From assembly GCF_001969385.1 (NCBI RefSeq), contig NZ_CP014796.1:62001-126000 (forward strand): DNA of 64,000 nucleotides, written 5' to 3'. The translations under genes and the position numbers were made by a program. Below, piece by piece: positions 41,975 to 51,191 of this stretch; the stretch's first letter is position 1, and each line of letters begins with the position of its first letter. The notes below the pieces were generated by a model. That model had not been told where the DNA came from and did not search any database. It was given only the letters and a program-made list of their open reading frames with translations. This stretch comes from Salipiger profundus. GTDB lineage: Bacteria; Pseudomonadota; Alphaproteobacteria; Rhodobacterales; Rhodobacteraceae.

Positions 41975-43753
41975 TCAGAGCGGCCAGATCAGCGGGATGA
42001 CCAGCGCCGACAGCACGCCGACGCTAAGGTTCAGCGGCACGCCGACCTTGAGGAAGTCCGAGAACCGGTAGCCGCCGGGCCCGTAGACCAGCGTGTTGGT
42101 CTGGTAGCCGATGGGAGTCGCGAAGCTGCAGGAGGCCGCCACCATCACCGCCACAACCAGCGGGCGTGGATCGATGCCGAGCGCCTGCGCGAGGCTGATG
42201 GCAATGGGCGTGACGACCACGGCGACGGCGTTGTTGCTCACCGCCTCGGTCAGCACCGAGGTCAGCAGGAACACCGCCCAGATCAGCAGCGGGGCTGGCA
42301 GCATCTCCATGTAGGGCGCAAGCGCACCCACGATCATCTCGACCGCGCCCGAGGCCTCCAGCGCCGCGCCGATGGCGAGCATGGCGAAGATCAGCGCGAG
42401 AAGCTGCCCTTCGACGAAAGAGAATGCCTCGTCGGCGTCGATGCAGCGACCCAGCAGGACCACCGCGACCGCGATGACCGCCAGTGCGAGGATCGGCGCG
42501 ATGCCGAGCGCGGCAAGCACCACGATCCCGGCCATGGCGCCGATGGCAAGCGGCGCATGGCCCCGGCGGAACGCCCGCGCCGAGGGGTGCGAGACGTCGA
42601 CCATCTCCATCTCGTCGGCCAGCCGCTTGATGTCCTCGGGGGCGCCCTCGAGCAGCAGCGTGTCGCCCACGCGGACGACGAGATCATCGAGCTTGCGCCC
42701 GATGTTCTGGTTCCGGCGGTGCACCGCAAGCGGGTAGACGCCGTAACGCCGCCGCAGCCGCAGCGCGCCCAGCGAACGGCCGACCATCTTGCAGCCCGGC
42801 GTCATGAGCACTTCGACCGTGGTCGTCTCCTTGGCCGAGATCTGGTCGACGCGCTTCAGCTCCTTGTTGCGCTGCAGGCTCAGGAGCTCCGTCATCTGGG
42901 TCCGAAGCACCACCCTGTCGCCGACCTCGAGCACCACGCCCCCAAGATCGCGGCGCAGCGATTCATCGCCGCGGATCACGTCGATCAGGCGCACGCCCTC
43001 GCGTTTGAAGAGCTGCACGCCCAGCACCTCGCGCCCGACGAGGTTGCTTTCCGGGGGCACCACCGCCTCGGTGAAGAACTTCATGCGCGAGCGGTCGGTC
43101 AGCATCCCCGCCATCGAGTGCCGCTCGGGCAGCAGGAACCGCCCGGCCACCGTCAGGTAGAACATGCCCCAGGCGACGAGGATCAGCGCCAGCGGCGTGA
43201 CCTCGAAGATGCCGAAGGGCTCGAGACCCGAGCTGCGCGCCACGCCGTCGACCAGCAGGTTGGTCGATGTGCCGATGAGCGTGGTGGTGCCGCCGAGGAT
43301 GGCGGCATAGCTGAGCGGGATCAGCAGTTTGGAGGGCGTTACCCCCAAGGCGTGCGAGATCTGCACGAAGATCGGCAGCATCATCACCACGACGGGGGTG
43401 TTGTTCATGATCGCCGAGGCGAAGATCACCACCACCATGATCATGGCGATGGCCTTGCGCGGACGCTTGCTCACCTGCCCCTGCGCGAAGGTCGCAAAGG
43501 CATCGAGCGCGCCGGTCCGCACCATCGCTCCCATGACCACGAACATCGCCGCGATGGTCCATGGCGCCGGGTTCGACAACACCTGCAGCGCATCCTCGTA
43601 GGGCAGCACGCCGAGCGCCAGCAGCACCGCGACACCGCCGATGGCGACGACCTCGGTCGGATAGTGTTCGCGCACGAACATGGCGAACATGGCAATGACC
43701 GTGGCGATGGTCACCCAGGCCTGCGTCGTCTGGCTCAGCTCGATGAATTGCAT
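41975..43753 (-). CDS. SLC13/DASS-type permease with two TrkA-C domains
   Basis: 592 residues from the ATG at 43753 (MQFIELSQTTQAWVTIATVI). Two sets of membrane helices flank two regulatory RCK-C (TrkA-C) domains at ~205-275 (REVLGVQLFKREGVRLIDVI) and ~290-365 (VGRSLGALRLRRRYGVYPLA). Transport repeats carry ILGGTTTLIGTSTNLLVDGV and the symmetric TEAVSNNAVAVVVTPIAISL, then ATPIGYQTNTLVYGPGGYRF. Members carry dicarboxylates, sulfate or other anions driven by Na+. Substrate here unknown. Confidence 0.92.
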   Translation of the reverse strand: MQFIELSQTTQAWVTIATVIAMFAMFVREHYPTEVVAIGGVAVLLALGVLPYEDALQVLSNPAPWTIAAMFVVMGAMVRTGALDAFATFAQGQVSKRPRKAIAMIMVVVIFASAIMNNTPVVVMMLPIFVQISHALGVTPSKLLIPLSYAAILGGTTTLIGTSTNLLVDGVARSSGLEPFGIFEVTPLALILVAWGMFYLTVAGRFLLPERHSMAGMLTDRSRMKFFTEAVVPPESNLVGREVLGVQLFKREGVRLIDVIRGDESLRRDLGGVVLEVGDRVVLRTQMTELLSLQRNKELKRVDQISAKETTTVEVLMTPGCKMVGRSLGALRLRRRYGVYPLAVHRRNQNIGRKLDDLVVRVGDTLLLEGAPEDIKRLADEMEMVDVSHPSARAFRRGHAPLAIGAMAGIVVLAALGIAPILALAVIAVAVVLLGRCIDADEAFSFVEGQLLALIFAMLAIGAALEASGAVEMIVGALAPYMEMLPAPLLIWAVFLLTSVLTEAVSNNAVAVVVTPIAISLAQALGIDPRPLVVAVMVAASCSFATPIGYQTNTLVYGPGGYRFSDFLKVGVPLNLSVGVLSALVIPLIWPL

Positions 43754-43873
43754 GCTTTTACGGTGCCAACCCCTTGAGACCCCGGCGCATACTGGCGACG
43801 TGACTGCCGCCTGACAAGCGTCCGGACGCGTGTTCACGCTGATCGCCCGGCAAAACGACCGGCGATCGTGCGC

Positions 43874-44686
43874 TCACGGCGCGGCCTCCGTCAGGCGCCC
43901 GCCCTGGCGGATCATCCGCACATCGACGGCACGCCCCGTGCGGTCATCGGTTTCGACGAAGAGCCCGCAGATGGTCGCCTCGCCAAGAGCCGGCTGGAAG
44001 CGGGTCTTGCCCATGCCGGTGACGAAGCGGCGCATCGGCTCGGTCTTGTCCATCCCGATAACCGAATCATAATCGCCGCACATGCCCGCATCGGACTGGA
44101 AGCCGGTGCCGCCGGGCAGGATCTGCGCGTCGGCGGTGGGCACGTGGGTGTGGGTGCCGACGACCATGCTCGCGCGGCCATCGCAGAAGTGGCCCATCGC
44201 CATCTTCTCCGAGGTCGCCTCGCAGTGCACGTCGACGAGGATCGCCTGCGCCATGCCGCCGAGCGGGTGCTTGCGCAGCACGTCGTCCATCGCCGAGAAC
44301 GGGTCGGAGAACGGCCGTTTCATGAACACCTGCCCCAGCACCTGGCAGACCAGCACCTTGCGGCCGCGCCGGTCGGTGAAGATCCGGGCGCCGCTGCCGG
44401 GCGCCTGCTTGGCGTAGTTCAGCGGGCGTATGATACGGGGTTCGCGCTCGATGTAGCTGAGCATGTCCTTCTGGTCGAAGGCATGGTCGCCGAGCGTAAG
44501 CGCATCGGCCCCTGCATCGAGCAGCAGTTTCGCATGTTCGGCGGACAGGCCCATGCCGTTCGAGGCGTTCTCGCCGTTGACGACCACGAAGTCGGCCTTC
44601 CAGCTCTCGCGCAGCCCCGCCAGCCGTTCGCTGATCGCGGTGCGGCCGGCGCGCCCCATCACGTCGCCAAGAAATACAAGTCTCAT
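43874..44686 (-). CDS. YmdB-type metallophosphoesterase (TIGR00282 family)
   Basis: 270 residues. Calcineurin-like phosphoesterase fold with complete metal motif: LVFLGDVMGRAGR at 3-15, VVVNGENASNGMGLS at 35-49, LTLGDHAFDQKD, VDVHCEATSEKM and VVGTHTHVPTADAQ. Family members hydrolyse 2',3'-cyclic AMP (Bacillus YmdB, Deinococcus). Ends with DVRMIRQGG. It starts with the typical MRL codon set and converges with nothing close; a 120-base gap separates it from the SLC13 gene on the same strand. Confidence 0.93.
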   Translation of the reverse strand: MRLVFLGDVMGRAGRTAISERLAGLRESWKADFVVVNGENASNGMGLSAEHAKLLLDAGADALTLGDHAFDQKDMLSYIEREPRIIRPLNYAKQAPGSGARIFTDRRGRKVLVCQVLGQVFMKRPFSDPFSAMDDVLRKHPLGGMAQAILVDVHCEATSEKMAMGHFCDGRASMVVGTHTHVPTADAQILPGGTGFQSDAGMCGDYDSVIGMDKTEPMRRFVTGMGKTRFQPALGEATICGLFVETDDRTGRAVDVRMIRQGGRLTEAAP

Positions 44687-44777
44687 GGCTCAATGCCTAT
44701 GCGTGCGGAGCCGGAAAGCAAAGCCCCATTTGCGCGGCGATGCGCCGCGACGGCGCCGGTCGGGGCTCGCCCATGGG

Positions 44778-45512
44778 TCAGCGGCAGGCCAGCGCGGCCG
44801 TCATTGCGGACGCGTCGTAGCGCCCGAGGTTTCGGCGGACGATCGCGCCGCCCTCGAGACGCGCCGAGATCACCTGCGTCCAGTCGGCATCGGCGAGGAC
44901 GATCTCGGGGCCGGCGCCGCAATCGCGCAGGCCGCCCGCGATGTTCTGCCAGCCGATCCGATGGTTGGTGAGCCCCGAAGCTACCGCGATCTCCCGCAGA
45001 TCGGAGGATGCAGGCTGGTAGCGCCAGATCCGCAGCGTCTTCGCGAGATGGGGCCGGTCGACATAGGTCAGCTCGATCAGGCCGTCGCCATCGAGATCGG
45101 CGGCTCCGACCGGGGCAAGCCAGCGGTGGCGCTGCCCGATGAAGGGCGTCGCCGCAAGCAGCCCCTCGGCGGTATAGAGGGCAAGACGAGCGCCCAGCGA
45201 CAGGTCGCTCTCGACCACCATGGCCGCGGTCACTGTTCCGAGGTCGACGAGGCGCGGTGCGGTATCCTCGAACACGCGGGTCCGGTCGAGGCGCAGCAGC
45301 ACGTCGCGCGTACCGGCGCCATCCTGCAATGTCAGGCTCAATGCACCCCATTCCACGGCGTCGCCGAGAACGCCGTGATCATAGCGCGTGGTGGGCTCGG
45401 CGTAATGAGCTTCAATCAGGCGTGGTGCGGCCTCCGCCCCCGCGCCCAATGCCGCCAGCCAGAGGCAGAACGTCAGCCAAGCGCCGCGGGCGGTCCGCCG
45501 CCACCGGCGCAG
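44778..45512 (-). CDS. Exported FG-GAP/VCBS-like repeat protein, start uncertain
   Basis: About 245 residues. A signal peptide (GAWLTFCLWLAALGAGAEAA) is followed by a beta-propeller-like protein with AADLDGDGLIELTYVDRPHL, a DxDGDG calcium-loop motif of VCBS/FG-GAP repeats, and GAGPEIVLADADWTQVISAR. No ATG, GTG or TTG lies between the ferredoxin stop and the signal peptide; CTG at 45512 or at 45536 (overlapping the ferredoxin stop, CTGA) are the nearest candidates. Start set at 45512 with low confidence; the frame itself is convincing. Confidence 0.7.
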   Translation of the reverse strand: MRRWRRTARGAWLTFCLWLAALGAGAEAAPRLIEAHYAEPTTRYDHGVLGDAVEWGALSLTLQDGAGTRDVLLRLDRTRVFEDTAPRLVDLGTVTAAMVVESDLSLGARLALYTAEGLLAATPFIGQRHRWLAPVGAADLDGDGLIELTYVDRPHLAKTLRIWRYQPASSDLREIAVASGLTNHRIGWQNIAGGLRDCGAGPEIVLADADWTQVISARLEGGAIVRRNLGRYDASAMTAALACR

Positions 45513-45532
45513 AGCGTGACGCGGCGCCCGGT

Positions 45533-45895
<363 letters not shown>

Positions 45896-46100
45896 CTAGT
45901 CAGAGCACCGCGGCAGCGCCAGCCCTTTCCGTCCGCCGGCCGCCTGCAGCGGGCAGATGTTTCCCCTATGTCCCACGCCTGCCCGCCGCCCCCGCCCGGA
46001 ATATGATCATCTCCGGCGCGGCACCTCGGCGCTTTGCAGCTCCCGGCAAAACCGCTAGGCTGCGCCGGGACAGCCCGCCTACCAAGAAGGCTCCGAGCAG

Positions 46101-46634
46101 ATGCACCGCCCCGTTCTTCCAGCCGCCGCGCTGGCGCTGGCCCTCGCCGCCTGTGCCCCGGCCGAGCCCCCGGACCCGGTCTGGCCGGGCGAAGCGCCCC
46201 CGGCGCCCGAACGGATGCCGGACGGCACCTGCCAGGCGCGCGAGGTCACCCCCGCCATCTACGAGCACGTCATGGGCGAGATCCAGGTGGTGCAGGCCGA
46301 GATCGCCGAGGACGGCACGGTGGTTCGCCCGCCGATCTACCGCCGCGCGCCCGTGCCGAAGGTCGTGAAGCCGCGCGGCGAATTGCGTTTCGAGGCGCCC
46401 TGCCCCGAGCAGCTCACCGAGGAATTCCTGGCCTCGGTCCAGCGCGCCCTTGCCGCCCGCGACGACTATTCCGGCCCGGTCACCGGCAGGCTCGACGCGC
46501 CCACCCGCGCCGCGATCCGCGCCTACCAGAAGGAACGCGGCCTCGACAGCGCGCAGCTGTCGATCGAGACCGCCCGGTCGCTCGGCCTGATCGCCACGCC
46601 GATCGACGAGATCGAGGCGCTCGACGCCGGCTGA
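46101..46634 (+). CDS. Peptidoglycan-binding domain lipoprotein
   Basis: 177 residues. Lipoprotein signal with lipobox (LALALAACAP), a proline-rich linker (~21-45), a conserved central segment (TCQAREVTPAIYEHVMGEIQ, VVKPRGELRFEAPCPEQLTE) and a C-terminal PG_binding_1-like domain (~125-170: ARDDYSGPVTGRLDAPTRAA, IRAYQKERGLDSAQLSIETA). A periplasmic or outer-membrane lipoprotein that probably holds peptidoglycan is inferred. It is 83 bases upstream of the P5C reductase-like gene. Confidence 0.83.
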   Translation: MHRPVLPAAALALALAACAPAEPPDPVWPGEAPPAPERMPDGTCQAREVTPAIYEHVMGEIQVVQAEIAEDGTVVRPPIYRRAPVPKVVKPRGELRFEAPCPEQLTEEFLASVQRALAARDDYSGPVTGRLDAPTRAAIRAYQKERGLDSAQLSIETARSLGLIATPIDEIEALDAG

Positions 46635-46716
46635 GGCCCTGCCCGCTACCGCTGCCCCCCCCGGCCTGTGCGAGGCTTGCCGCCATCGGCAAGAGGACGG
46701 CACGGAAGGATTGGCC

Positions 46717-47511
46717 ATGAAACGCGCGGAACGGATCGGCATCGTCGGCGGCACGGGAATGCTCGGCAGCGCCATCATCGAGGGGCTGCTCTCCAGCGGC
46801 ACCGTGACCGCCAAGACGATCAGCGTTCTCAGCCGGTCCGGGCAGCCCGGTTTCCTTGCGCGACATCCCGGGCTCGACATTACCACCGATGCGGACAGGC
46901 TCTGCGAGAACTGCGGAACGCTCCTGCTGGCCGTTCCTCCCGCCGCTGCGGCCACACTTCGCCTGCCCGCCGCCGATCACCTCGTGCTCTCGGTCATGGC
47001 CGGCGTCACGCGCGACCGGCTGTCGGAGATCACCGGAAGCCATCGCGTCGTGCGCGCCATGAGCAGCCCCGCGGCGGCGCTGGGTCTCGCCTACACGCCC
47101 TGGGTCGCCTCCGATGGCGTGACCGCAGAGGATCGGCACCGAACGACGGCGCTGTTCGGCGCGATCGGTCTGACCGATGCCCTCGACGAGGAGGCCCATC
47201 TCGACCATTTCACCGCCCTCACCGGCCCGGTGCCGGGGTTCGTCGCCTTCTTCGCCGATGCGATGACCGCCCACGCCGAGACGCAGGGTATTCCGCCCGA
47301 GGCAGCCGACTGGGCGATCCGGCAGCTCTTTCTCGCAGCAGGCCGGATGATGGCCGAGGACACGCTTTCGCCAGCGGGCCACGTCCGGCAGATGATCGAC
47401 TACGCCGGCACCACAGCCGCCGGGTTGCAGGCCATGGAAGACAGCCCCATCCGCGGACTGATCTCCGAAGGGCTTGCCGCCGCCGCCGCGAAGGCGCGCG
47501 AGATTGGCTGA
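46717..47511 (+). CDS. Pyrroline-5-carboxylate reductase family protein
   Basis: 264 residues from the ATG at 46717, with GGAAGGA 6 bases upstream; a TTG at 46711 is also in frame. Rossmann start RIGIVGGTGMLGSAIIEGLL with GxxGxxG, VLSVMAGVTRDRLSEI, and the ProC C-terminal dimer domain (TGPVPGFVAFFADAMTAHAE, GTTAAGLQAMEDSPIRGLIS). Compared with canonical ProC the NADP-loop and the conserved GSGPAY segment (here TGPVPGF) differ, so it may reduce a related imine instead of P5C. Orphan gene; convergent with degP. Confidence 0.85.
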   Translation: MKRAERIGIVGGTGMLGSAIIEGLLSSGTVTAKTISVLSRSGQPGFLARHPGLDITTDADRLCENCGTLLLAVPPAAAATLRLPAADHLVLSVMAGVTRDRLSEITGSHRVVRAMSSPAAALGLAYTPWVASDGVTAEDRHRTTALFGAIGLTDALDEEAHLDHFTALTGPVPGFVAFFADAMTAHAETQGIPPEAADWAIRQLFLAAGRMMAEDTLSPAGHVRQMIDYAGTTAAGLQAMEDSPIRGLISEGLAAAAAKAREIG

Positions 47512-47547
47512 AACCCCGTCCCGCCACGCCTGCACCGCGCATGAAAA

Positions 47548-47575
47548 AGGGAGCGGGCCCGAAGACCCGCTCCCT
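47548..47575 (-). terminator. Terminator of degP
   Basis: Ten-base-pair stem AGGGAGCGGG / CCCGCTCCCT (47548-47557 with 47566-47575); on the minus strand it runs into TTTTTC. It also lies 36 bases after the convergent reductase stop. Confidence 0.8.
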
Positions 47576-47603
47576 CGTGTTTGCAGACGTGATGCCGTCC
47601 GGC

Positions 47604-49079
47604 TTACTCGTCCTGGTTCAGCGACAGCGCCACGAAGCGCGGGTCGCCGCCACGACGCACGAGCAGCAGGATCGACTTGCGGCCCGCGTCGCGCGCCTCG
47701 GTGATCTTGGTCTCGAGGTCGGAGATGCTCAGCACCTCGGACTGGCCGGCCTCGGTGATGACGTCACCGGCGCGCAGGCCCTTCTCGAAGGCTTCCGAGG
47801 TCTCGTCCACCTGCGTCACGGCAAGACCCTTGGCGCTCGACTGCAGCCCGAGCTCGTCGCGCAGGTCGCTGGTCAGCGGGCTGAGGGTCAGCCCCATGAG
47901 CTCGCTCTCGGCAGGCTCGTCTTCCGGGGTCATCTCCTGCGACGCGGGATAGGTGCGCTCGGCTTCCTCGCGACGGCCGAGGGTGACCTTCAGCGTCTCG
48001 GAGTTGCCGTTGCGGTTCACCACCACGCGGACCGACTTGCCGACCTCGGTGTTGCCGACGATGCGGACAAGCTGACGGGTGTCCTCGACCTTGTTACCGT
48101 CGAAGCTGGTGATGACGTCACCGGCCTTCATGCCGGCATCCTTGGCCGGGCCGTCCGGCACGTCCGAGACCATTGCGCCGGTGGCCGATGCCAGACCCAG
48201 CGCTTCGGCCATGTCTTCGGTCACGTCCTGGATGCGGACGCCAAGCCAGCCGCGGCGGGTCTCGCCGTATTCCTTGAGCTGGTCGACCACCTTGGTCACG
48301 ACGTTCGACGCCATCGAGAAGCCGATGCCGATGGAGCCACCGTTGGGCGACAGGATCGCCGTGTTCACGCCGATCACGTTGCCGTCCATGTTGAACAGCG
48401 GACCACCGGAGTTGCCGCGGTTGATGGCAGCGTCGGTCTGGATGTAGTCGTCGTAGGTGCCCGAGAGCGCCCGGTTGCGGGCCGAGACGATGCCGGCCGA
48501 GACCGAGAAGCCCTGGCCCAGCGGGTTGCCCATGGCCATCACCCAGTCGCCCACGCGCGCCTCGTCGCTGTCACCGAAGGAGACGTAGTGCAGCGGCTCT
48601 TCGGCCTCGACCTTGAGCAGCGCGATGTCGGTGTTGGGGTCGGTGCCCACCAGCTCGGCAGGCAGCGTGAAGCCCTCGAAGAACTCGATCTGGATCTCGT
48701 CGGCGCCCTCGATGACGTGGTTGTTGGTGACGATGTAGCCGTCTTCCGAGATCACGAAGCCGGAGCCCAGTGCCGAAGAGCGGCGCGGACGGTCGCCCTG
48801 CGGACCGTTGCGGTCCTGAAACTCGCGGAAGAAATCCTCGAAGGGCGAACCCTCGGGAACCACGCCCTGCGGCCCGGTGCGACCGGCGACCGTCGTCGAG
48901 GTGGTGATGTTCACCACCGACGGGCTGATCTTGTCCGCAAGGTCCGCGAAGCTCTCGGGCATGTTCTGCGCCTGCGCCATCAGCGACTGCGACACGATCA
49001 TGAACATCGACACGGTCGCGATCCAGAACAGGCGCAGCGGCCGTGCGTCTCTTGTTTCTGCTGTTGTTTGGGGTCTCAC
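47604..49079 (-). CDS. degP: Do-family periplasmic serine endopeptidase (DegP/HtrA)
   Basis: 491 residues. The start is set at the GTG at 49079, because AAGGAG lies 6 bases upstream; ATGs further up (49157, 49193) lack a ribosome site. Signal peptide LRLFWIATVSMFMIVSQSLMAQA, trypsin-like protease domain with the triad His (TNNHVIEGADE), Asp (PNTDIALLKV) and Ser (NRGNSGGPLFNMDG), then two PDZ domains (~265-365, ~390-491; RGWLGVRIQDVTEDMAEALG and DELGLQSSAKGLAVTQV). Degrades or refolds damaged periplasmic proteins. Usual gene order would place it next to DUF2065, but a chemoreceptor gene intervenes. Confidence 0.94.
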   Translation of the reverse strand: MRPQTTAETRDARPLRLFWIATVSMFMIVSQSLMAQAQNMPESFADLADKISPSVVNITTSTTVAGRTGPQGVVPEGSPFEDFFREFQDRNGPQGDRPRRSSALGSGFVISEDGYIVTNNHVIEGADEIQIEFFEGFTLPAELVGTDPNTDIALLKVEAEEPLHYVSFGDSDEARVGDWVMAMGNPLGQGFSVSAGIVSARNRALSGTYDDYIQTDAAINRGNSGGPLFNMDGNVIGVNTAILSPNGGSIGIGFSMASNVVTKVVDQLKEYGETRRGWLGVRIQDVTEDMAEALGLASATGAMVSDVPDGPAKDAGMKAGDVITSFDGNKVEDTRQLVRIVGNTEVGKSVRVVVNRNGNSETLKVTLGRREEAERTYPASQEMTPEDEPAESELMGLTLSPLTSDLRDELGLQSSAKGLAVTQVDETSEAFEKGLRAGDVITEAGQSEVLSISDLETKITEARDAGRKSILLLVRRGGDPRFVALSLNQDE

Positions 49080-49339
49080 CTCGAACTCCTTCTGTTCGGC
49101 GGCTGGCCGCGCGGGGGCGCGCGCAGCTGCCCTGCCTCCTCGTGATGAGGCTAACATAGGAGCGAATTCCCGCCACCAAAGAAAAGGTTTCACCGTTTCA
49201 ACCCCATGTGAAAGAGCGGTGATGGCTGGCCCGCTGCCTCATGCGGTCTCATCTGGGCCTGCCCTGATCTCGTTCGGAAAATCGAAAGGATTGGGCCTTA
49301 AGCCGGTTCACGTCACAGGGTTCACCGACGCGAGATACC

Positions 49340-50824
49340 ATGCCGCCTGCCTCACTCGACCTGTTCGGTCTCGATGACCGCGACCTCGGCCTGCTGCGCG
49401 AGGCCGGCACGCTTCTGGTGCCCAAGCTCGACGCGGTGCTCGACCGGTTTTACGAGGGCGCGCTGTCCGACCCGGACGCGGCCCGCCATTTCACCTCCGA
49501 CGCGGTGATCGCGCATGCCCGCGAGGCTCAGAGACGGCACTGGTCGCGGCTGCTCGAGGGGCGGCTCGACGATACATATTTCGCATCAGTCGACCGGATC
49601 GGACGCACCCACGCCGCCATCAACCTGCCGCTCGAGCTTTACATGTCGGCCTACGCCAAGGCCGCTTTGGACCTGACCGAGCGGCTTCTGGCGGCGATCA
49701 CGCTGAAACTGATCGGGCCGCGCCGGGCCCGGTATCGGCGCATGATGGGGGTGCTCAACAGCGCCTTCGCGCTCGACATCGAACAGGTGACCTCGGTGAC
49801 CTTCCGGGTCTGGGGCGAAGAGCAGCAGAAAGCCTTCGGCCACATCCGCACCGCGATCGGCCACCTCGCGCGCGGCGATCTCACCCACAGCATTCCCGGC
49901 CCCGGGGAAAGCGACTTTCCCGCCGCCTACGACGATGTCCGGATCGACCTGAACGCCGCCGCGCGCCATCTCGAAGCGGTGTTCGCCAGCCTTGCGCATG
50001 CCACGGGGCAGCTTCTGCAGATCGTCGACCGCGTCGGCGACTCCACGGGCGAGCTGTCGCGCCGCACCAGCAGCCAGGCGGCGTCGCTCGAACAGACCAC
50101 CGCCGCCATGCAACTCGTCAACGACGGGCTGCGCGAGACCAGCGGCAAGACCTCGGGGACGCGCGACACGTTCCGCGGCGCGCAGGCCGAGATGCGGTCG
50201 AGCGCGAGCATCGCCGGCGATGCCGCCGACGTCATGGGCACGATCCGCGCCTCGTCGGAGAAGATCGCGCAGATCATCGGGCTGATCGACGACATCGCCT
50301 TCCAGACCAACCTGCTCGCGCTCAATGCCGGGGTCGAGGCGGCACGCGCCGGAGAAGCCGGGCGCGGCTTCGCCGTCGTCGCCGGCGAAGTGCGGACGCT
50401 CGCGGCGAACGCCTCGGACGCCGCGCAGGAAATCAGGGGGCTGATCCAGTCCAGTGGCGAACAGGTGCGCGACGGGGCGATCCTCGTCGAAAAGGCCCGC
50501 AACGCCGTGACCCGGGTCGTGGCCGATTTCGAGACGATGCTCGAGAGCATCGACACCATCGCCGAGGTCACCGGCGAGCAGTCCAGCGGGCTGCAGGAGA
50601 TCAACCAGACCATCACCGATCTCGACCGCATCACCCAGAGCAACGCCGCCATGGTCGATGAAACCTCGGACGCCATGTCGCGTATCCGCGAGATGGCACA
50701 GGAGAACCGGCGCCAGATCGGCGCGCTGCGCTTTCGCGAAACGACGGAGGAAAGCTCAGCCGGTACGGGTTGGGAGGCCGAGAAGCCGCAACCGAGGCCT
50801 GCCCGGGGCCAGAAACGCGCCTGA
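49340..50824 (+). CDS. Globin-coupled, soluble methyl-accepting chemotaxis protein
   Basis: 494 residues without membrane segments. Protoglobin/sensor-globin domain (~5-170) with the proximal His in IGRTHAAINLPLELYMSAYA (His91); a HAMP-like linker (~168-215, ARGDLTHSIPGPGES); the methyl-accepting signalling domain (~225-470) with the invariant hairpin tip IDDIAFQTNLLALNAGVEAA and RGFAVVAGEVRTLA. It probably senses O2 through heme for aerotaxis, as HemAT does. It reads against its neighbours and separates degP from the hflKC block. No che or flagellar genes adjoin. Confidence 0.93.
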   Translation: MPPASLDLFGLDDRDLGLLREAGTLLVPKLDAVLDRFYEGALSDPDAARHFTSDAVIAHAREAQRRHWSRLLEGRLDDTYFASVDRIGRTHAAINLPLELYMSAYAKAALDLTERLLAAITLKLIGPRRARYRRMMGVLNSAFALDIEQVTSVTFRVWGEEQQKAFGHIRTAIGHLARGDLTHSIPGPGESDFPAAYDDVRIDLNAAARHLEAVFASLAHATGQLLQIVDRVGDSTGELSRRTSSQAASLEQTTAAMQLVNDGLRETSGKTSGTRDTFRGAQAEMRSSASIAGDAADVMGTIRASSEKIAQIIGLIDDIAFQTNLLALNAGVEAARAGEAGRGFAVVAGEVRTLAANASDAAQEIRGLIQSSGEQVRDGAILVEKARNAVTRVVADFETMLESIDTIAEVTGEQSSGLQEINQTITDLDRITQSNAAMVDETSDAMSRIREMAQENRRQIGALRFRETTEESSAGTGWEAEKPQPRPARGQKRA

Positions 50825-50999
50825 CGCCAGCCCCGCGCGCTGCGCGCAAAGCCCGGCGGTGCCCGCTCGTGATTGCTACGCCTCTGCGGCGCAATCCTCT
50901 GGCGCGCCGGGCACTGACGCTGGGCTCACTGGAACGAACTCCCCCAACTCATGGCACCGCCCCACAACGCGCTGCCAAAAGAGCGCTTGGGCCTGCGGC

Positions 51000-51191
51000 T
51001 CAGGCGCGGAAGATCCAGAGCAGCAGAAGCCCGGTGGCCACTGTCACGAGACCGAGCGTGCGGCGAGTCTCGATCGGCATCGCGCGCAGGCTCTCGAGCA
51101 GGCGCTCGACAAGCGAAGGGGCCAGTGCGTACACCAGCCCCTCGATGATGAGGACCATCGCGATCCCCGTTCCGATGTCGGTCGGCGTCAT
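51000..51191 (-). CDS. DUF2065 small membrane protein
   Basis: 63 residues with two membrane helices (~8-24 and ~45-61; GIAMVLIIEGLVYALAPSLV, TLGLVTVATGLLLLWIFRA). Typical DUF2065 size and sequence, usually encoded directly behind hflC. The ATG overlaps the hflC stop by four bases (ATGA), so translation is coupled. Function unknown; it may be a small accessory of the HflKC complex. Confidence 0.9.
   Translation of the reverse strand: MTPTDIGTGIAMVLIIEGLVYALAPSLVERLLESLRAMPIETRRTLGLVTVATGLLLLWIFRA

Noticed and set aside
41942..43777. 611-codon plus-strand frame with many His, Asp and Gln residues
   Set aside because: Antisense of the SLC13 permease; the His/Asp/Gln bias is the usual complement of Val/Leu-rich membrane codons.
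50825..50999. Possible small gene or RNA between the chemoreceptor and DUF2065 genes
   Set aside because: Only GC-rich imperfect inverted segments; no ribosome site, start or T-run supports a gene or terminator.
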